The translations under genes were made by a program, and so were the position numbers. This document shows positions 47,110-56,363 of a DNA stretch of 64,000 nt, piece by piece (position 1 is the first letter of the stretch; the number at the start of each line of letters is the position of its first letter). Origin of the DNA: Kordiimonas laminariae (GTDB lineage Bacteria; Pseudomonadota; Alphaproteobacteria; Sphingomonadales; Kordiimonadaceae); contig NZ_JAKQZA010000001.1 of assembly GCF_023008165.1 (NCBI RefSeq), forward strand, positions 655,296 to 719,295, given 5' to 3'. Below the pieces are notes generated by a model. That model did no database searches and had not been told where the DNA came from. It was given only the letters and a program-made list of their open reading frames with translations.

Positions 47110-48504
47110 TTATTTTTCCTGAAGCAATTTTTTCACAGCCTTCGCAGCGCCTTGGTTGTGCGGATTAAGCGCTACTGCTTGTTGATAACTTGCCAACGCA
47201 GCTAGTTTATCGCCAGCTGTTAACTGCGCTTCTCCGAGGCTATCATAAACATTTCCTGAATTCGGATGCTCCTGCACGTTCAGCTTAAACACCTGAATTG
47301 CGTCTTCTACCCTCTTATCGGAAAGGAATGTGTAACCAATATTATTCAACAGAGCCTCAGCATCAGAGAAATCATAGCCGTCAACTCGTTCTTTCGCTTG
47401 TTTATAAACAGAGATAATATCAGCACCATTCATAGCTTTATAATCACCAAATGCTGTTAAAAGTGGCATCGGAGGTACTTCCCCTGTCACCAATTCATGC
47501 ATAAGCATACGTGCCAAAGGAATAGCTAATCCTTTATTACTGCGGTCATCCGTACAAACCATAACACCAGTCTGTTCATCTGGAGCATAGCGAATATTCG
47601 CTCTTGCGCCACCTCCGCTATGGCCCACAGTTAAGATACCGTCTCTTTCTTCGATCAAACTGCCTAGGCTGTAATCCTTAAAGAGATAATCCTGATTAAG
47701 AAGGAATGCTTTCCATTTCTGTGGGGCAATTACCTTAGCATTATTAATCCCTATAAAAAGTTTTGCCATATCATCAACAGTTGTGACAAACCCACCAGCG
47801 CTTAGAAGAAAAGCGGGCTGACTATCATCCAAAACACTGGGGTGCTTAGTGTTCGTCATGTCTGCGGGGGTGGTAAGATATTCATGGACCAAATCAGCGA
47901 AGCTTGCATCCAACTGGTTTTTTAAAATCATTTCCGCAACAGCATAACCCGATTGACGATACCTTGAAAACTCTCCCGGTTTATAATCAAGGGGGATATC
48001 TCTCACTTTTTGGTAAATATCTGCGTTTTGTGTTGCAGGATTAGAAGCTAATTCACCAAACCAGTCTTTATTGACGGCCATCGTGATACCGGAGGTATGA
48101 TTAAGGAGCCTGTAGAAAGGGATATCCTGCCATGCTTCTGGCGCATCTTCAATATAGTCAGCCAATTCACCTTCCATATTAATCCTGCCATCTTTTGCAA
48201 GATTCGCATATGTAAGCGACGCCAATACCTTCGTAGCTGAATATAAACCGCAGGAAGTTGAAGAACTGTAAGATTGCCCACTCGCGGTAACCCCGAACCC
48301 TTGAGAGAAAAGAACCCTATCCTCTTTTACGGCTGTTACGGCCAAGCCGGAAACGCCATAAACCTTCATCAATTCTGGTATTTTTTTAACTGTTTCAATG
48401 ACAGGATCAACAGCTGCATCTAAATAATTAGCTGCATGTGCACTGGCGATATTAGCCTCCAGAGCAAAAAGCGCGGAAGCTCCTAGTAAATAATATTTCA
48501 TCAC
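47110..48504 (-). CDS. Beta-lactamase-fold serine hydrolase with C-terminal TPR repeats
   Basis: The 464-residue protein has a signal peptide (MMKYYLLGASALFALEANIASAHA). Its serine hydrolase domain carries S89-A-T-K92, YRQ at the YxN position, and GHSGGG. Residues about 355-460 form TPR helices (YTFLSDKRVEDAIQVFKLNV, VYDSLGEAQLTAGDKLAALASYQQAVALNP). TPR tails occur in several such periplasmic hydrolases and may mediate protein contacts. The promoter region contains a palindrome very like BlaI/MecI operators. No blaI or blaR gene is in the window. The substrate may be a peptide or ester rather than a beta-lactam. Confidence 0.85.
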   Translation of the reverse strand: MMKYYLLGASALFALEANIASAHAANYLDAAVDPVIETVKKIPELMKVYGVSGLAVTAVKEDRVLFSQGFGVTASGQSYSSSTSCGLYSATKVLASLTYANLAKDGRINMEGELADYIEDAPEAWQDIPFYRLLNHTSGITMAVNKDWFGELASNPATQNADIYQKVRDIPLDYKPGEFSRYRQSGYAVAEMILKNQLDASFADLVHEYLTTPADMTNTKHPSVLDDSQPAFLLSAGGFVTTVDDMAKLFIGINNAKVIAPQKWKAFLLNQDYLFKDYSLGSLIEERDGILTVGHSGGGARANIRYAPDEQTGVMVCTDDRSNKGLAIPLARMLMHELVTGEVPPMPLLTAFGDYKAMNGADIISVYKQAKERVDGYDFSDAEALLNNIGYTFLSDKRVEDAIQVFKLNVQEHPNSGNVYDSLGEAQLTAGDKLAALASYQQAVALNPHNQGAAKAVKKLLQEK

Positions 48505-48528
48505 ATCCCCCTTCTTTTCGCGAAAATG

Positions 48529-48548
48529 TCTACTACACGTGTAGTAGA
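48529..48548. promoter_or_regulatory. BlaI/MecI/CopY-like operator in front of the serine hydrolase-TPR gene
   Basis: A perfect 20-base palindrome containing TACTACACGTGTAGTA, with the TACA-N2-TGTA core typical of BlaI/MecI/CopY operators. On the minus strand a consensus -35 TTGACA (48572-48567) is followed after 16 bases by TATCTA (48550-48545) as a weak -10, which overlaps the palindrome. The dyad ends 25 bases before the start codon. The regulator must be encoded elsewhere. Confidence 0.7.
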
Positions 48549-48740
48549 TACGGTATCCGGCTGTGATGTCAACGAAAAGAAACGCCTCCTGCAGCGGTAT
48601 AGGTGTCGATAATCTGCTTTCTTTTGCACTGATTAAATTTGCTCGCTGATCAGCAAATCTAAATTTCTGTAACTCTAGAGAACTGTTAAGTTCAGCAATA
48701 GTCTAGGGCTTTCAAAGTTCTGGATGGAAAGCATGAACAT

Positions 48741-49616
48741 CTAATGGGAGGGCGTAGAACCAACCGCAACTCCCGGAATCTTTGCGTCAATCTTAAACAG
48801 TTTTCCTGCGTCCGGTTGGCCAGCTAACTGGGCTTCTGTTTGTCCTTTTCGGGCCGAAGTAACATACAGAATATCGAGGTCATTCTCTCCAAATGCGCAG
48901 CTTGTTGGGCAAGAAACGGGCATTTCGATAATCCGGTCTACCGAACCATCAGGTGCATAGCGTACTATACGCCAACCATTCCACTGTGCATTCCAGAGAT
49001 AACCTTCAGCATCAACAGCAGAGCCATCAGGTATAATATCAGTGCCCGCAAGTGAGAAAAACTCTCGGCGGTTTGAAATCCCACCCGTTTCCAAGCTAAA
49101 ATCAAACGCCCACATTGTTTGTTTTACAGAGTCAGCAAGGTAAAAAATCGTACCGTCCGGGCTCCACGCAAAAGTATTTGGATTACCAAAATCAGTTAGC
49201 TTTTTATGAAGCCTACCTTCGTTATCAAGCATATAGATGCTGCCGGAAATATTCTGTTCCAAATGATCTGTAGTACCGAACCAAAGCCTGCCTTTTGGGT
49301 CCAGCTTGCCATCATTAGGGCGGTTATTAGGCAACCCTTCTTCAAACGTTGATAGCTCTACTATCTTTCCGGTTAACGGATTGAGTTTTTTATTAGAGTT
49401 CTGACATACGACAAGAAGGTTATAATCAGCATCTTCTACAACGACAGATGCTCTCGCCCCCATAGCCCAGCTTTCTGTTTCGCCGGTTTGGATATGAAGC
49501 CCATGTACCGTTCCTTCAAAAATATCTACCCAGAAAATTTTACCATGATGCGCTGACCACATTGGCCCTTCGCCTAAAGTGCAGATAATGTTCTCTGTAA
49601 CAACAATAGGCTTCAT
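48741..49616 (-). CDS. SMP-30/gluconolactonase family lactonase
   Basis: The 291-residue six-bladed propeller shows the metal-site Glu in LGEGPMWSAHHGKIFWVDI, the Asn/Asp ligands in NRPNDGKLDPKGRLWFGT, and PDGSAVDAEGYLWNAQWNGWRIVRY. The family hydrolyses sugar lactones. It overlaps the preceding kinase gene by 4 bases (ATGA) and is the last gene of the cluster. With the SDR and mannonate dehydratase upstream, a role in opening mannono-lactone is the best inference; other aldonolactones are possible. Confidence 0.9.
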   Translation of the reverse strand: MKPIVVTENIICTLGEGPMWSAHHGKIFWVDIFEGTVHGLHIQTGETESWAMGARASVVVEDADYNLLVVCQNSNKKLNPLTGKIVELSTFEEGLPNNRPNDGKLDPKGRLWFGTTDHLEQNISGSIYMLDNEGRLHKKLTDFGNPNTFAWSPDGTIFYLADSVKQTMWAFDFSLETGGISNRREFFSLAGTDIIPDGSAVDAEGYLWNAQWNGWRIVRYAPDGSVDRIIEMPVSCPTSCAFGENDLDILYVTSARKGQTEAQLAGQPDAGKLFKIDAKIPGVAVGSTPSH

Positions 49617-50536
49617 GAAGGCATGGCCTCTTGCGGAATAATTGCACCGCGATGCATAATTACCGTTGATGCCAGCTGGTGGGCTTTTTCTACCGCCTCA
49701 TCAATGGATCCATTCGTGAGATACGCTGCAAGAAACCCTGCGTTAAAGCTATCGCCTGCGCCCGTTGTATCTAAAACGTTTTCATTTACGCCCAGGCCGT
49801 AAACATGCTGCCTGCCAGCCTTCGAGATTGCCAGCTCACCACCACCATTTTTAAGCACCAGCAGCAGATCATCTCTGCCCTGTTGTTTTTCAACAACAGA
49901 GAGACTTTCTTCTGCTCCGAACACCATTTCCAGATCTTCTATAGACGGCATAAAAATATTGGAGGCACCGGCTGCTCTCTGGTGTATTTCATGGGCTATC
50001 TGCGCGCTTTCCCACAATACGGGCCTGTGGTTCATGTCATACACTACCTGTTTGCCCGCCTCTTTCATCTTTGCCATCAATGCAAGCAACTTTTCACGGT
50101 CTTCTGGTGAAAAAATCGCGAGTGTGATGCCTGTTACATATAAGACATCACAGCTCGCCAGTTGCCCCGTTGCATTGCAAGCAATGCTCCTTAGAGTTTC
50201 GCGCGCCGGAGAGTGCGCACGATCATAGGTGAAATGCCTTTCACCCGTCTCATCTGTGTGAATTGTATAATTGCCCGTCTGCCTTTCTGGCAGTAACGGC
50301 AGCATGCTACAATTAAGCCCTTCATCCTTAAAACGCGCTAGAAGCCGTTTATCTTTTTCTGAACCACCTAACTGGCTTACATATAAAACATCCACCTTTT
50401 CGCTGCTTAACAAGCGAGATAGATAAACGGCGGTGTTTACCGTATCACCACCGAAATGAAGATCACCCGCGGGTGTATCTTCACGGTGTTCAATCATGCA
50501 TTCCCCAACAATGGCAATCTGCATAGCGGCCACCAT
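49613..50536 (-). CDS. kdgK: PfkB-family sugar kinase, probable 2-keto-3-deoxygluconate kinase
   Basis: The 307-residue kinase has the PfkB layout: GGDTVNTAVYLSRLL near the N-terminus and DTTGAGDSFNAGFLAAYL with the catalytic Asp near the C-terminus. VYDMNHRPVLW is typical of KDG kinases. Its ATG overlaps the mannonate dehydratase stop as TAATG (a second start, M5, is possible). Position directly after uxuA means it most likely phosphorylates KDG to KDPG, the substrate of Eda encoded at 27.0 kb. Confidence 0.85.
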   Translation of the reverse strand: MVAAMQIAIVGECMIEHREDTPAGDLHFGGDTVNTAVYLSRLLSSEKVDVLYVSQLGGSEKDKRLLARFKDEGLNCSMLPLLPERQTGNYTIHTDETGERHFTYDRAHSPARETLRSIACNATGQLASCDVLYVTGITLAIFSPEDREKLLALMAKMKEAGKQVVYDMNHRPVLWESAQIAHEIHQRAAGASNIFMPSIEDLEMVFGAEESLSVVEKQQGRDDLLLVLKNGGGELAISKAGRQHVYGLGVNENVLDTTGAGDSFNAGFLAAYLTNGSIDEAVEKAHQLASTVIMHRGAIIPQEAMPS

Positions 50537-51732
50537 TAGTTACCTGTTTGCTCTAGTGCTCGGATCACGCCCCTGATCTCTGCTAAGCCTTTCAAACGAC
50601 CAATCGCGGAATATCCCGGGTTACTTTTCTTACCCACATCATCCATCATCAGATGGCCATGATCTGGCCGAATGAACACTTCGCCTGTATATCCTTTCGG
50701 CCTACGCTTTTCTGCATCGAGCAGATTACGGATCAAGCCCACCATATCCAGATCACTACCTAAATGTTCGTCTTCCGTGAAAGTAAGCGGGTTTTCCTTA
50801 TCCAAGGTGACACCGCGGAGATGCGCAAAATATATTCGCTCCGCAAACGTATCAGCCATTTCAACCACATTGTTAGTCGGATGACTGCCAAATGTACCAG
50901 CACACAGAGTTACACCATTTGATGCACTCGGAATTTCGCTAAACAACAGTTCAAGATCATCAGGGGTACAGATAATTCGGGGAATACCAAGCAGATCACG
51001 TGGCGGATCATCTGGATGAATTGCCAGCTTCATTCCCAGCTCTTCAGCAACGGGTATAACTGCCTTTAAGAACCTAAACAGGTTGGTTCGTAATTCATCA
51101 CGCGTAATATCAGCATAGCGCCCGACGGCATTCCGGAATTCATCAATCCCGTATTGATCTGTCATTCTGCCTGGAAGGCCTGCCATAATTGTTTGGGCAA
51201 GTGTATCTTTCTCACCCACGTTCATTGATGAAAAAACTTGCCCTGCCCGCTCAATTTCTTCTGCGGAATAGTCCTCTTCAGCACCTTCACGCTGAAGAAT
51301 GAAAAGATCGAAAGCAGCAAACACATCATGATCATACTTCAAAGCATACGCGCCCTTATCGGTTCTGTATCTCAGATCCGTTCTGGTCCAATCAATAACA
51401 GGCATGAAATTATAGCAGATCACCCGAATATTAGCAGCGGCCAGGTTCCGCATACTTTCGATAAATGTTTGAATGTATTTACCCGCATCAGCATCACCAC
51501 GCTTGATAGCGTCATGAACAGGCACACTTTCAACAACTGACCACCGCAGAGGAGATAAACCTTCAGGCGTTTCTTCAATCATTTTTTTGCGCTCAAGAAT
51601 TGCCTCGAGCGGCCAAGTATCGCCAATTGGAATTTCATGAAGTGCTGTAACGATATCCGTCGCACCCGTCTGGCGTATTTCTGATAAACTTACGGGATCG
51701 TTCGGGCCGAACCACCGCCATGCCTCACGCAT
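50536..51732 (-). CDS. uxuA: Mannonate dehydratase
   Basis: UxuA dehydrates D-mannonate to 2-keto-3-deoxygluconate. The 398-residue TIM barrel begins EAWRWFGPNDPVSLSEIRQTGATDIVTALH and carries ICYNFMPVIDWTRTDL, LAIHPDDPPRDLLGIPRI, CAGTFGSHPTNNV and FIRPDHGHLMMDD, all typical of UxuA with His and Cys metal ligands. It overlaps the SDR gene by 8 bases. No glucuronate isomerase is encoded nearby, so the mannonate probably does not come from glucuronate here. Confidence 0.95.
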   Translation of the reverse strand: MREAWRWFGPNDPVSLSEIRQTGATDIVTALHEIPIGDTWPLEAILERKKMIEETPEGLSPLRWSVVESVPVHDAIKRGDADAGKYIQTFIESMRNLAAANIRVICYNFMPVIDWTRTDLRYRTDKGAYALKYDHDVFAAFDLFILQREGAEEDYSAEEIERAGQVFSSMNVGEKDTLAQTIMAGLPGRMTDQYGIDEFRNAVGRYADITRDELRTNLFRFLKAVIPVAEELGMKLAIHPDDPPRDLLGIPRIICTPDDLELLFSEIPSASNGVTLCAGTFGSHPTNNVVEMADTFAERIYFAHLRGVTLDKENPLTFTEDEHLGSDLDMVGLIRNLLDAEKRRPKGYTGEVFIRPDHGHLMMDDVGKKSNPGYSAIGRLKGLAEIRGVIRALEQTGN

Positions 51733-52519
51733 TGCTCGCCCTTTCGGCTACATTGATTTTATTGCGGCCAATTACCGGGTATTGCTCAACTTCATAAACT
51801 TGGCCATTTACGGGTGCAGATAAATCTGAAAGCCAGAAAACAGCGTGTGCCGCAATGTTGTGAGGCTGAAGCAGCTGCCCGGACGGTGCAAAAACCGGCG
51901 GAATTTGCTCCCGCCAGTCTGCCCCCATACCCTGTAGTTTCTGGATACGGTCTTCATTTTCAGTGTCCGTCCAACCAACATTGAGCTGATTTACACGAAT
52001 TCGCTGGGGCCCTAATGCATCACCCAAATTTCGGGTCATGGTTTGAAGAGCCCCTTTTGCCATAGAATATGTAAGGGTGTTGTTTTGCCCGCAATAAGCA
52101 TTAATGGAACCGATATTAACAATCGCACCTTCCGAGCCCTGTCTCAGGAACTGTTTGATGGCAGATTGACTGAGAAACAGTGGCGCGCGACAGTTGATCG
52201 CCATAATCTCATCATGTAAATCGCGAGTGGTGTGTTCAACATCATCCCGGGTCATCACAGCGGCATTGTTTACAAGGCCATCAAGCTTGCCGAATGCTTC
52301 CACAGCAGCTGGCACCAAGGCATCCAAAACGGTTTCATCAGTCAGATCACCCTCTACAGGAAAGGCCCTTTTACCCAGCTTCTCTACCGCGGCTTCCGCT
52401 TCTTTAAGGCTGCGGCCATGAAGGACAAGCTTTGAACCTTGCCTGTATACTTCCTGCGCAATCCCCCAACCAATGCCAGAGGTGGCACCCGTAACAATAA
52501 TGACCTTATCCTGAAGCAT
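51725..52519 (-). CDS. SDR sugar dehydrogenase, possibly mannose or fructuronate oxidoreductase
   Basis: The start is ATG 52519, three bases past the glycosidase stop and behind AGGAAA; the longer frame overlaps that gene. The 264 residues have the cofactor motif VTGATSGIGWGIA, NNAAV, catalytic Ser in IVNIGSINAYCG and YSMAK. An HGRS segment after strand 2 suggests NADP use. In context it could oxidise mannose to mannonolactone for the downstream lactonase. SDR-type fructuronate reductases (Bacillus UxuB) are the main alternative. Confidence 0.85.
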   Translation of the reverse strand: MLQDKVIIVTGATSGIGWGIAQEVYRQGSKLVLHGRSLKEAEAAVEKLGKRAFPVEGDLTDETVLDALVPAAVEAFGKLDGLVNNAAVMTRDDVEHTTRDLHDEIMAINCRAPLFLSQSAIKQFLRQGSEGAIVNIGSINAYCGQNNTLTYSMAKGALQTMTRNLGDALGPQRIRVNQLNVGWTDTENEDRIQKLQGMGADWREQIPPVFAPSGQLLQPHNIAAHAVFWLSDLSAPVNGQVYEVEQYPVIGRNKINVAERASNA

Positions 52520-52521
52520 GG

Positions 52522-53817
52522 TTATTTTCCTGCCCAGTGCAGCCACATAGCTGCCGTCCAGGAGAAATCTGTACCACCCGTTCCTTCACCACTTTCAGGA
52601 TTAAAGGCTTCAGAGAATCCTGCGATTTTGATAAGCGCCGCAGTATCGTTTCTGATTTTATCAGCCCACGTCTCAAGACCTTGCTCAGCACACCCTGTTG
52701 CTATCATAAAGTTCACAACCGCCCAAATAGGGCCGCGCCAATAGCGCATTGCGTCAAATTGCTTCTCACCCGGCGCAAGGCTTGGCATAAGAAACTGGCT
52801 TACTTTTGCAATCCGATCAATATGAGCTTCCGTGGCCGCCCGCTGTGCAGCAGTGCCAACATCCGCATAAAAATTCAGGAACGATGCGCTACTGATAATA
52901 CCTGTGCTTTCACCTGAAATAACATCGCGGGAACAGAAAGCCTGCTTCTCTTCATTCCAAAGATAATCAACACCTGTTTCAGAGAGAGAAACTTGATTTT
53001 TTAGGAACTCAGCTTCACCTTCAAAACCAAACTGCTCAGCCAATACAAGAAGATCTCGGTTCGCCCGCAGGAGCATCATTGTCATGCCCACATCAGCTAC
53101 GCGGAATGGACTTTCTTCGATGATTTTTTTATGGTCCCAACCAGCATCACGGCCGAACTCCACCATGGCGATAAAACGGTCGTAATCCTCTTTGTGTGGA
53201 CGCATCTTCTTATCTAGATGCTTGGTATCCTGGCGCACATAAGGTGTGACATTGCTGGTATCAACACGTTTGGCTGCCTCATCCCATTCCGGCGCGTTAT
53301 CGCGGCCTGTTTCCCATGGGTGAGTAGTTACAACAAGGCCCTTTTTTAGTGGATCGCGGAAGGATGCGAACCACCGGTGCAGGGCAAACACCTGAGGAAT
53401 TAGCTGTTTAACTTTTTCTTCCGCCTCAGCATTTTGATTTTGTTCCCAAAGCTGGCGAAGAATAGTTGCCACAACAGGTGGCTGACTGATGCCGGATGTA
53501 CGTGGCTGCTGATTTGTTTGCCAAATCTCAGGCCCTGGGAAATATCCTGCGTTATCTTTCCAGAAGATAATCTGCGGCAGGAAACCATCGTCCCATTGGC
53601 CTTTGAAAAGAGTTTCAAGCTCTTGCCATGCGCGATCAAGATTGAACTGTGCATATCCCAGAGCAACAAAAGCAGAATCCCAGTTCCACTGGAACGGATA
53701 CACATCTCTGTTTGGTACCGAATAGCCGCCCAGGTCATTCTCAATCAGGATCTTTTCTGCGGCTTCATGCAAGGCTTTATTTGTCGGGCCTTGAAGCTCA
53801 ATTTTCTCAGCTTCCAT
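52522..53817 (-). CDS. GH63-like glycosidase of the mannosylglycerate/glucosylglycerate hydrolase type
   Basis: The 431-residue (alpha/alpha)6-barrel protein has the compact length of MgH/GgH hydrolases. The N-terminal block NDLGGYSVPNRDVYPFQWNW followed by DSAFVALG matches that group. The likely catalytic acid is D173 in HPWETGRDNAPEWD and the likely base is E411 in SGEGTGGTDFSWTAA; YWRGPIWAVVNF is another barrel signature. It has no signal peptide, so it acts on an imported glycoside in the cytoplasm. Gene order (receptor, this enzyme, SDR, uxuA, kdgK, lactonase) and the nearby glycerate kinase support mannosylglycerate. Trehalase-like annotation is the alternative. Confidence 0.82.
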   Translation of the reverse strand: MEAEKIELQGPTNKALHEAAEKILIENDLGGYSVPNRDVYPFQWNWDSAFVALGYAQFNLDRAWQELETLFKGQWDDGFLPQIIFWKDNAGYFPGPEIWQTNQQPRTSGISQPPVVATILRQLWEQNQNAEAEEKVKQLIPQVFALHRWFASFRDPLKKGLVVTTHPWETGRDNAPEWDEAAKRVDTSNVTPYVRQDTKHLDKKMRPHKEDYDRFIAMVEFGRDAGWDHKKIIEESPFRVADVGMTMMLLRANRDLLVLAEQFGFEGEAEFLKNQVSLSETGVDYLWNEEKQAFCSRDVISGESTGIISSASFLNFYADVGTAAQRAATEAHIDRIAKVSQFLMPSLAPGEKQFDAMRYWRGPIWAVVNFMIATGCAEQGLETWADKIRNDTAALIKIAGFSEAFNPESGEGTGGTDFSWTAAMWLHWAGK

Positions 53818-53864
53818 GATACATCTACTTTAAATAACTACAAACTTACTGATACTTAACAGAA

Positions 53865-53886
53865 GTGAGGGGAAGCCTCCCCTCAC
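53865..53886 (-). terminator. Hairpin after the TonB receptor gene
   Basis: GTGAGGGGA (53865-53873) pairs with TCCCCTCAC (53878-53886). On the minus strand it follows the receptor stop and is trailed by TTCTGTTAAG. It probably lowers transcription from the receptor gene into the enzyme genes rather than blocking it. Confidence 0.65.
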
Positions 53887-53909
53887 CGAAACTTTGGTTC
53901 TGCGAATAC

Positions 53910-56363
53910 TTAGAACTTGTAGTTAAACCGCAGTGTTACGCGGCGTGGCAGAACCGGGCGACCTACAAAGAAGTTGCCTGTATTTGATTGAGATGTACCC
54001 TGACGAGGCGAACCTTCTGTTGTGCCTTGGCTATCAAACAGGTTGAATACCCCGAGGCCAATACGTGCGTTCTTTTCACCACCAAAGCCAAAGCTGTAAC
54101 CAGCGTCCAAACGGAAGATACTGAAGGCATCCAGCTCAACACTGTTGGAATCGTTTGCGAAGTTATCGCCAACATAGTTTTGGAAGAAGGATACGTCGAA
54201 GGTATCATCATCATAGTAAACACCAGCGTTAAACAGCAGATTTGGCTGACGGCGAAGTTCATTGCCGATAAGTGCCGGGTTGCCGTCATTTTGCGTCAAC
54301 TCATGGTCTTGAAGGGTCACATTCGCATCTACGCGCAGTGTTTCTGTAATATTATATGAAGCAGTAGCTTCGATGCCGTATGACTTAGTTGACTGAAGAC
54401 TTACTTCTTCAACAACTCCACCATTACCGTCGTTTACAAAATCAACGTTCGCACGATTATCAAGCTCAGCATAAAAAGCAGAGAATGTTGCTGCAAAATT
54501 AGCTGAACCATATTTCACACCTACTTCCGCTTGCTTGATAATTTCAGCATCGTAAGAAGCTGTTTCGCCAAGAGAATTTACACGTACACTACGAAGCTGC
54601 GGGAAGAAGAAACCGCGAGAGAAGTTACCGTAAAGGTTCACATTGTCATTGAGACGGTATAGAGCGCCAAGAGCAACCGCCCATTCTGTTGTAGAAACAG
54701 AACCAATCTGGAAGGAGCCATCACCCGTTACTACACTTTGAAGGCCTGGAGCAAAACCTGGATCATCATTGATAACAGCTGTTGTTGTTCCTTCACGGAA
54801 GAAATCGCCTACAAACCGTTCTACACGGAAACCAACATCAAATACCCAGCGATCATTTTCAAACTGATCAGCGATGTAACCTGCAATACGCTTGGCTGTA
54901 TGTTCTCGATTAGAGAAAATAACGCCAGCATTTGTCAGGCCATTCAGTGAGAAAACAACAGGATTACCATTTTCGTCCGTATAGGTCAGATCCACAAGAC
55001 GCGGCTGATCATTGAATTCACCAAGGTATGTTGAGATAACATTATCATCCGCTGCTTCAGCGTTCGCGAAGAAACCACCAAGCGTGAAACTGTGTTCCCA
55101 GTCACCTGTATTGAATGTTTTTGTGATATTCAATTCACTGGTAAAATCTGTCGCCGGGCGGTCCCGATCCAGAATACGGTTAGCAAACAGCAGATCATTC
55201 GCACCAAGCGCCTGACCAGATTCTGTGAATGTAAATGATGCACCGGCAAGATCACCTAAGCCGCGAGCCGCAAGGAAACCAGCCTGTGTTTCTGGTGTAT
55301 TCGCAATACCGTCACCATCAAGGAACAGGTTAAACTGGTGATCATAATCAGCGTATTTAACTTTACCGTTAAAGCCCCAACCGTTTTCCAACTCTTTCTC
55401 AAACGCTAACGCAAAAGTAGCGCCTTGTGTGGAAACACCGTCCGCAATAGGCGTTTCAAAAACGCCATCAGGTGTTTGGTAGCTCAAGCGTGATGCATCA
55501 CGGGTTTGCAGCGTATAGATAGTTTCGCCATCATTGCCCGTTGGGCGTTCACGCGTATCACCATCTAGCGGGAAAGGCAGGAAGAACTGAACTTTATCAT
55601 CAATTACCTGCGTATAGAGTGTTACAGAACCAGATCCGTCACCAAATTCCTTTTTGATGTTACCGCGGATTTGGTAGCCTTCAGTTGGCAGACCAGAATC
55701 AAGTGGCCCTTCATCATAGCGGTAATAACCAGACACAGCGTAATAAAGGCCTTCATCAGCGCTTAGCGGGCCACTCGCTGCGAAATCGGCGCGGTACCGG
55801 CCTTCTTCAGCTACTTCAAACTGAACTTGACCTTCCGGCTCATCTTCACCCGTTTTGGAGATATAGTTGATAACACCGGCGACTGAACCCGGGCCAAACA
55901 GGTTGGATACACCACCACGAACAAATTCCACGCGCTCAATGCCTAGATCATTACGGTAATAAACATCAAAAGCTGAAGAGTTCAGACCAAATGTACTGAA
56001 GGATGCAACACCATCATAAAGGAGCGGTGTAAACTGGAACTGGCCACCTGACGGCAAACCTTTAATGAAAACGTTCGCAGCAACTTCACCGCCACCGCCT
56101 TCAGCTTTAATACCTGTTACTGAACGCAGAATATCTGCCTGGCTACTTGCGGTAAACTTCCGAAGCTGATCTTCAGAAATTGACGTTACCTGAACAGGTG
56201 TAGAAAAGCTGCTACGCGCTTTACTCGTACCGGTAACAACGATTTCCTCCAAAGACAGTACTTTTTCTTCTTTTTCAGACGCATCTTGCGCAGATGCAGC
56301 ACCCGCAACAGCAAATAAAGTTACGCCGGTTAAAAGTTTGGTTTTAAGTGAGCTAAACGTCAT
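53910..56363 (-). CDS. TonB-dependent outer membrane receptor
   Basis: The 817-residue protein has a signal peptide (KTKLLTGVTLFAVAGAASA), a TonB-box-like LEEIVVTGT, a plug domain (residues about 50-160, with VRGGVSNLFGPGSVAGVINYISKTG) and a long beta-barrel ending in RRVTLRFNYKF with terminal Phe. It should import a substrate too large or scarce for porins. It heads the cluster of glycosidase and mannonate genes, so a glycoside is likely. There is no partner SusD, as usual for proteobacteria. No TonB/ExbBD genes are in the window. Confidence 0.93.
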   Translation of the reverse strand: MTFSSLKTKLLTGVTLFAVAGAASAQDASEKEEKVLSLEEIVVTGTSKARSSFSTPVQVTSISEDQLRKFTASSQADILRSVTGIKAEGGGGEVAANVFIKGLPSGGQFQFTPLLYDGVASFSTFGLNSSAFDVYYRNDLGIERVEFVRGGVSNLFGPGSVAGVINYISKTGEDEPEGQVQFEVAEEGRYRADFAASGPLSADEGLYYAVSGYYRYDEGPLDSGLPTEGYQIRGNIKKEFGDGSGSVTLYTQVIDDKVQFFLPFPLDGDTRERPTGNDGETIYTLQTRDASRLSYQTPDGVFETPIADGVSTQGATFALAFEKELENGWGFNGKVKYADYDHQFNLFLDGDGIANTPETQAGFLAARGLGDLAGASFTFTESGQALGANDLLFANRILDRDRPATDFTSELNITKTFNTGDWEHSFTLGGFFANAEAADDNVISTYLGEFNDQPRLVDLTYTDENGNPVVFSLNGLTNAGVIFSNREHTAKRIAGYIADQFENDRWVFDVGFRVERFVGDFFREGTTTAVINDDPGFAPGLQSVVTGDGSFQIGSVSTTEWAVALGALYRLNDNVNLYGNFSRGFFFPQLRSVRVNSLGETASYDAEIIKQAEVGVKYGSANFAATFSAFYAELDNRANVDFVNDGNGGVVEEVSLQSTKSYGIEATASYNITETLRVDANVTLQDHELTQNDGNPALIGNELRRQPNLLFNAGVYYDDDTFDVSFFQNYVGDNFANDSNSVELDAFSIFRLDAGYSFGFGGEKNARIGLGVFNLFDSQGTTEGSPRQGTSQSNTGNFFVGRPVLPRRVTLRFNYKF

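Noticed and set aside
45777..48504. The two serine hydrolases as antibiotic-resistance beta-lactamases
   Set aside because: The YxN motif is altered in both (YSG, YRQ) and their architecture (membrane anchors, TPR tail) fits esterase/peptidase relatives; only the fold is shared.
50536..51732. Mannonate dehydratase as part of a standard glucuronate pathway
   Set aside because: No uronate isomerase or uronate-specific carrier is in the window, while a lactonase, an SDR, an MgH/GgH-like hydrolase and glycerate kinase are. Kept only as an alternative.
52522..53817. Trehalase assignment
   Set aside because: Length of 431 residues, the N-terminal block and the catalytic-site contexts fit the MgH/GgH group better than GH37 trehalases, which are larger and usually exported.
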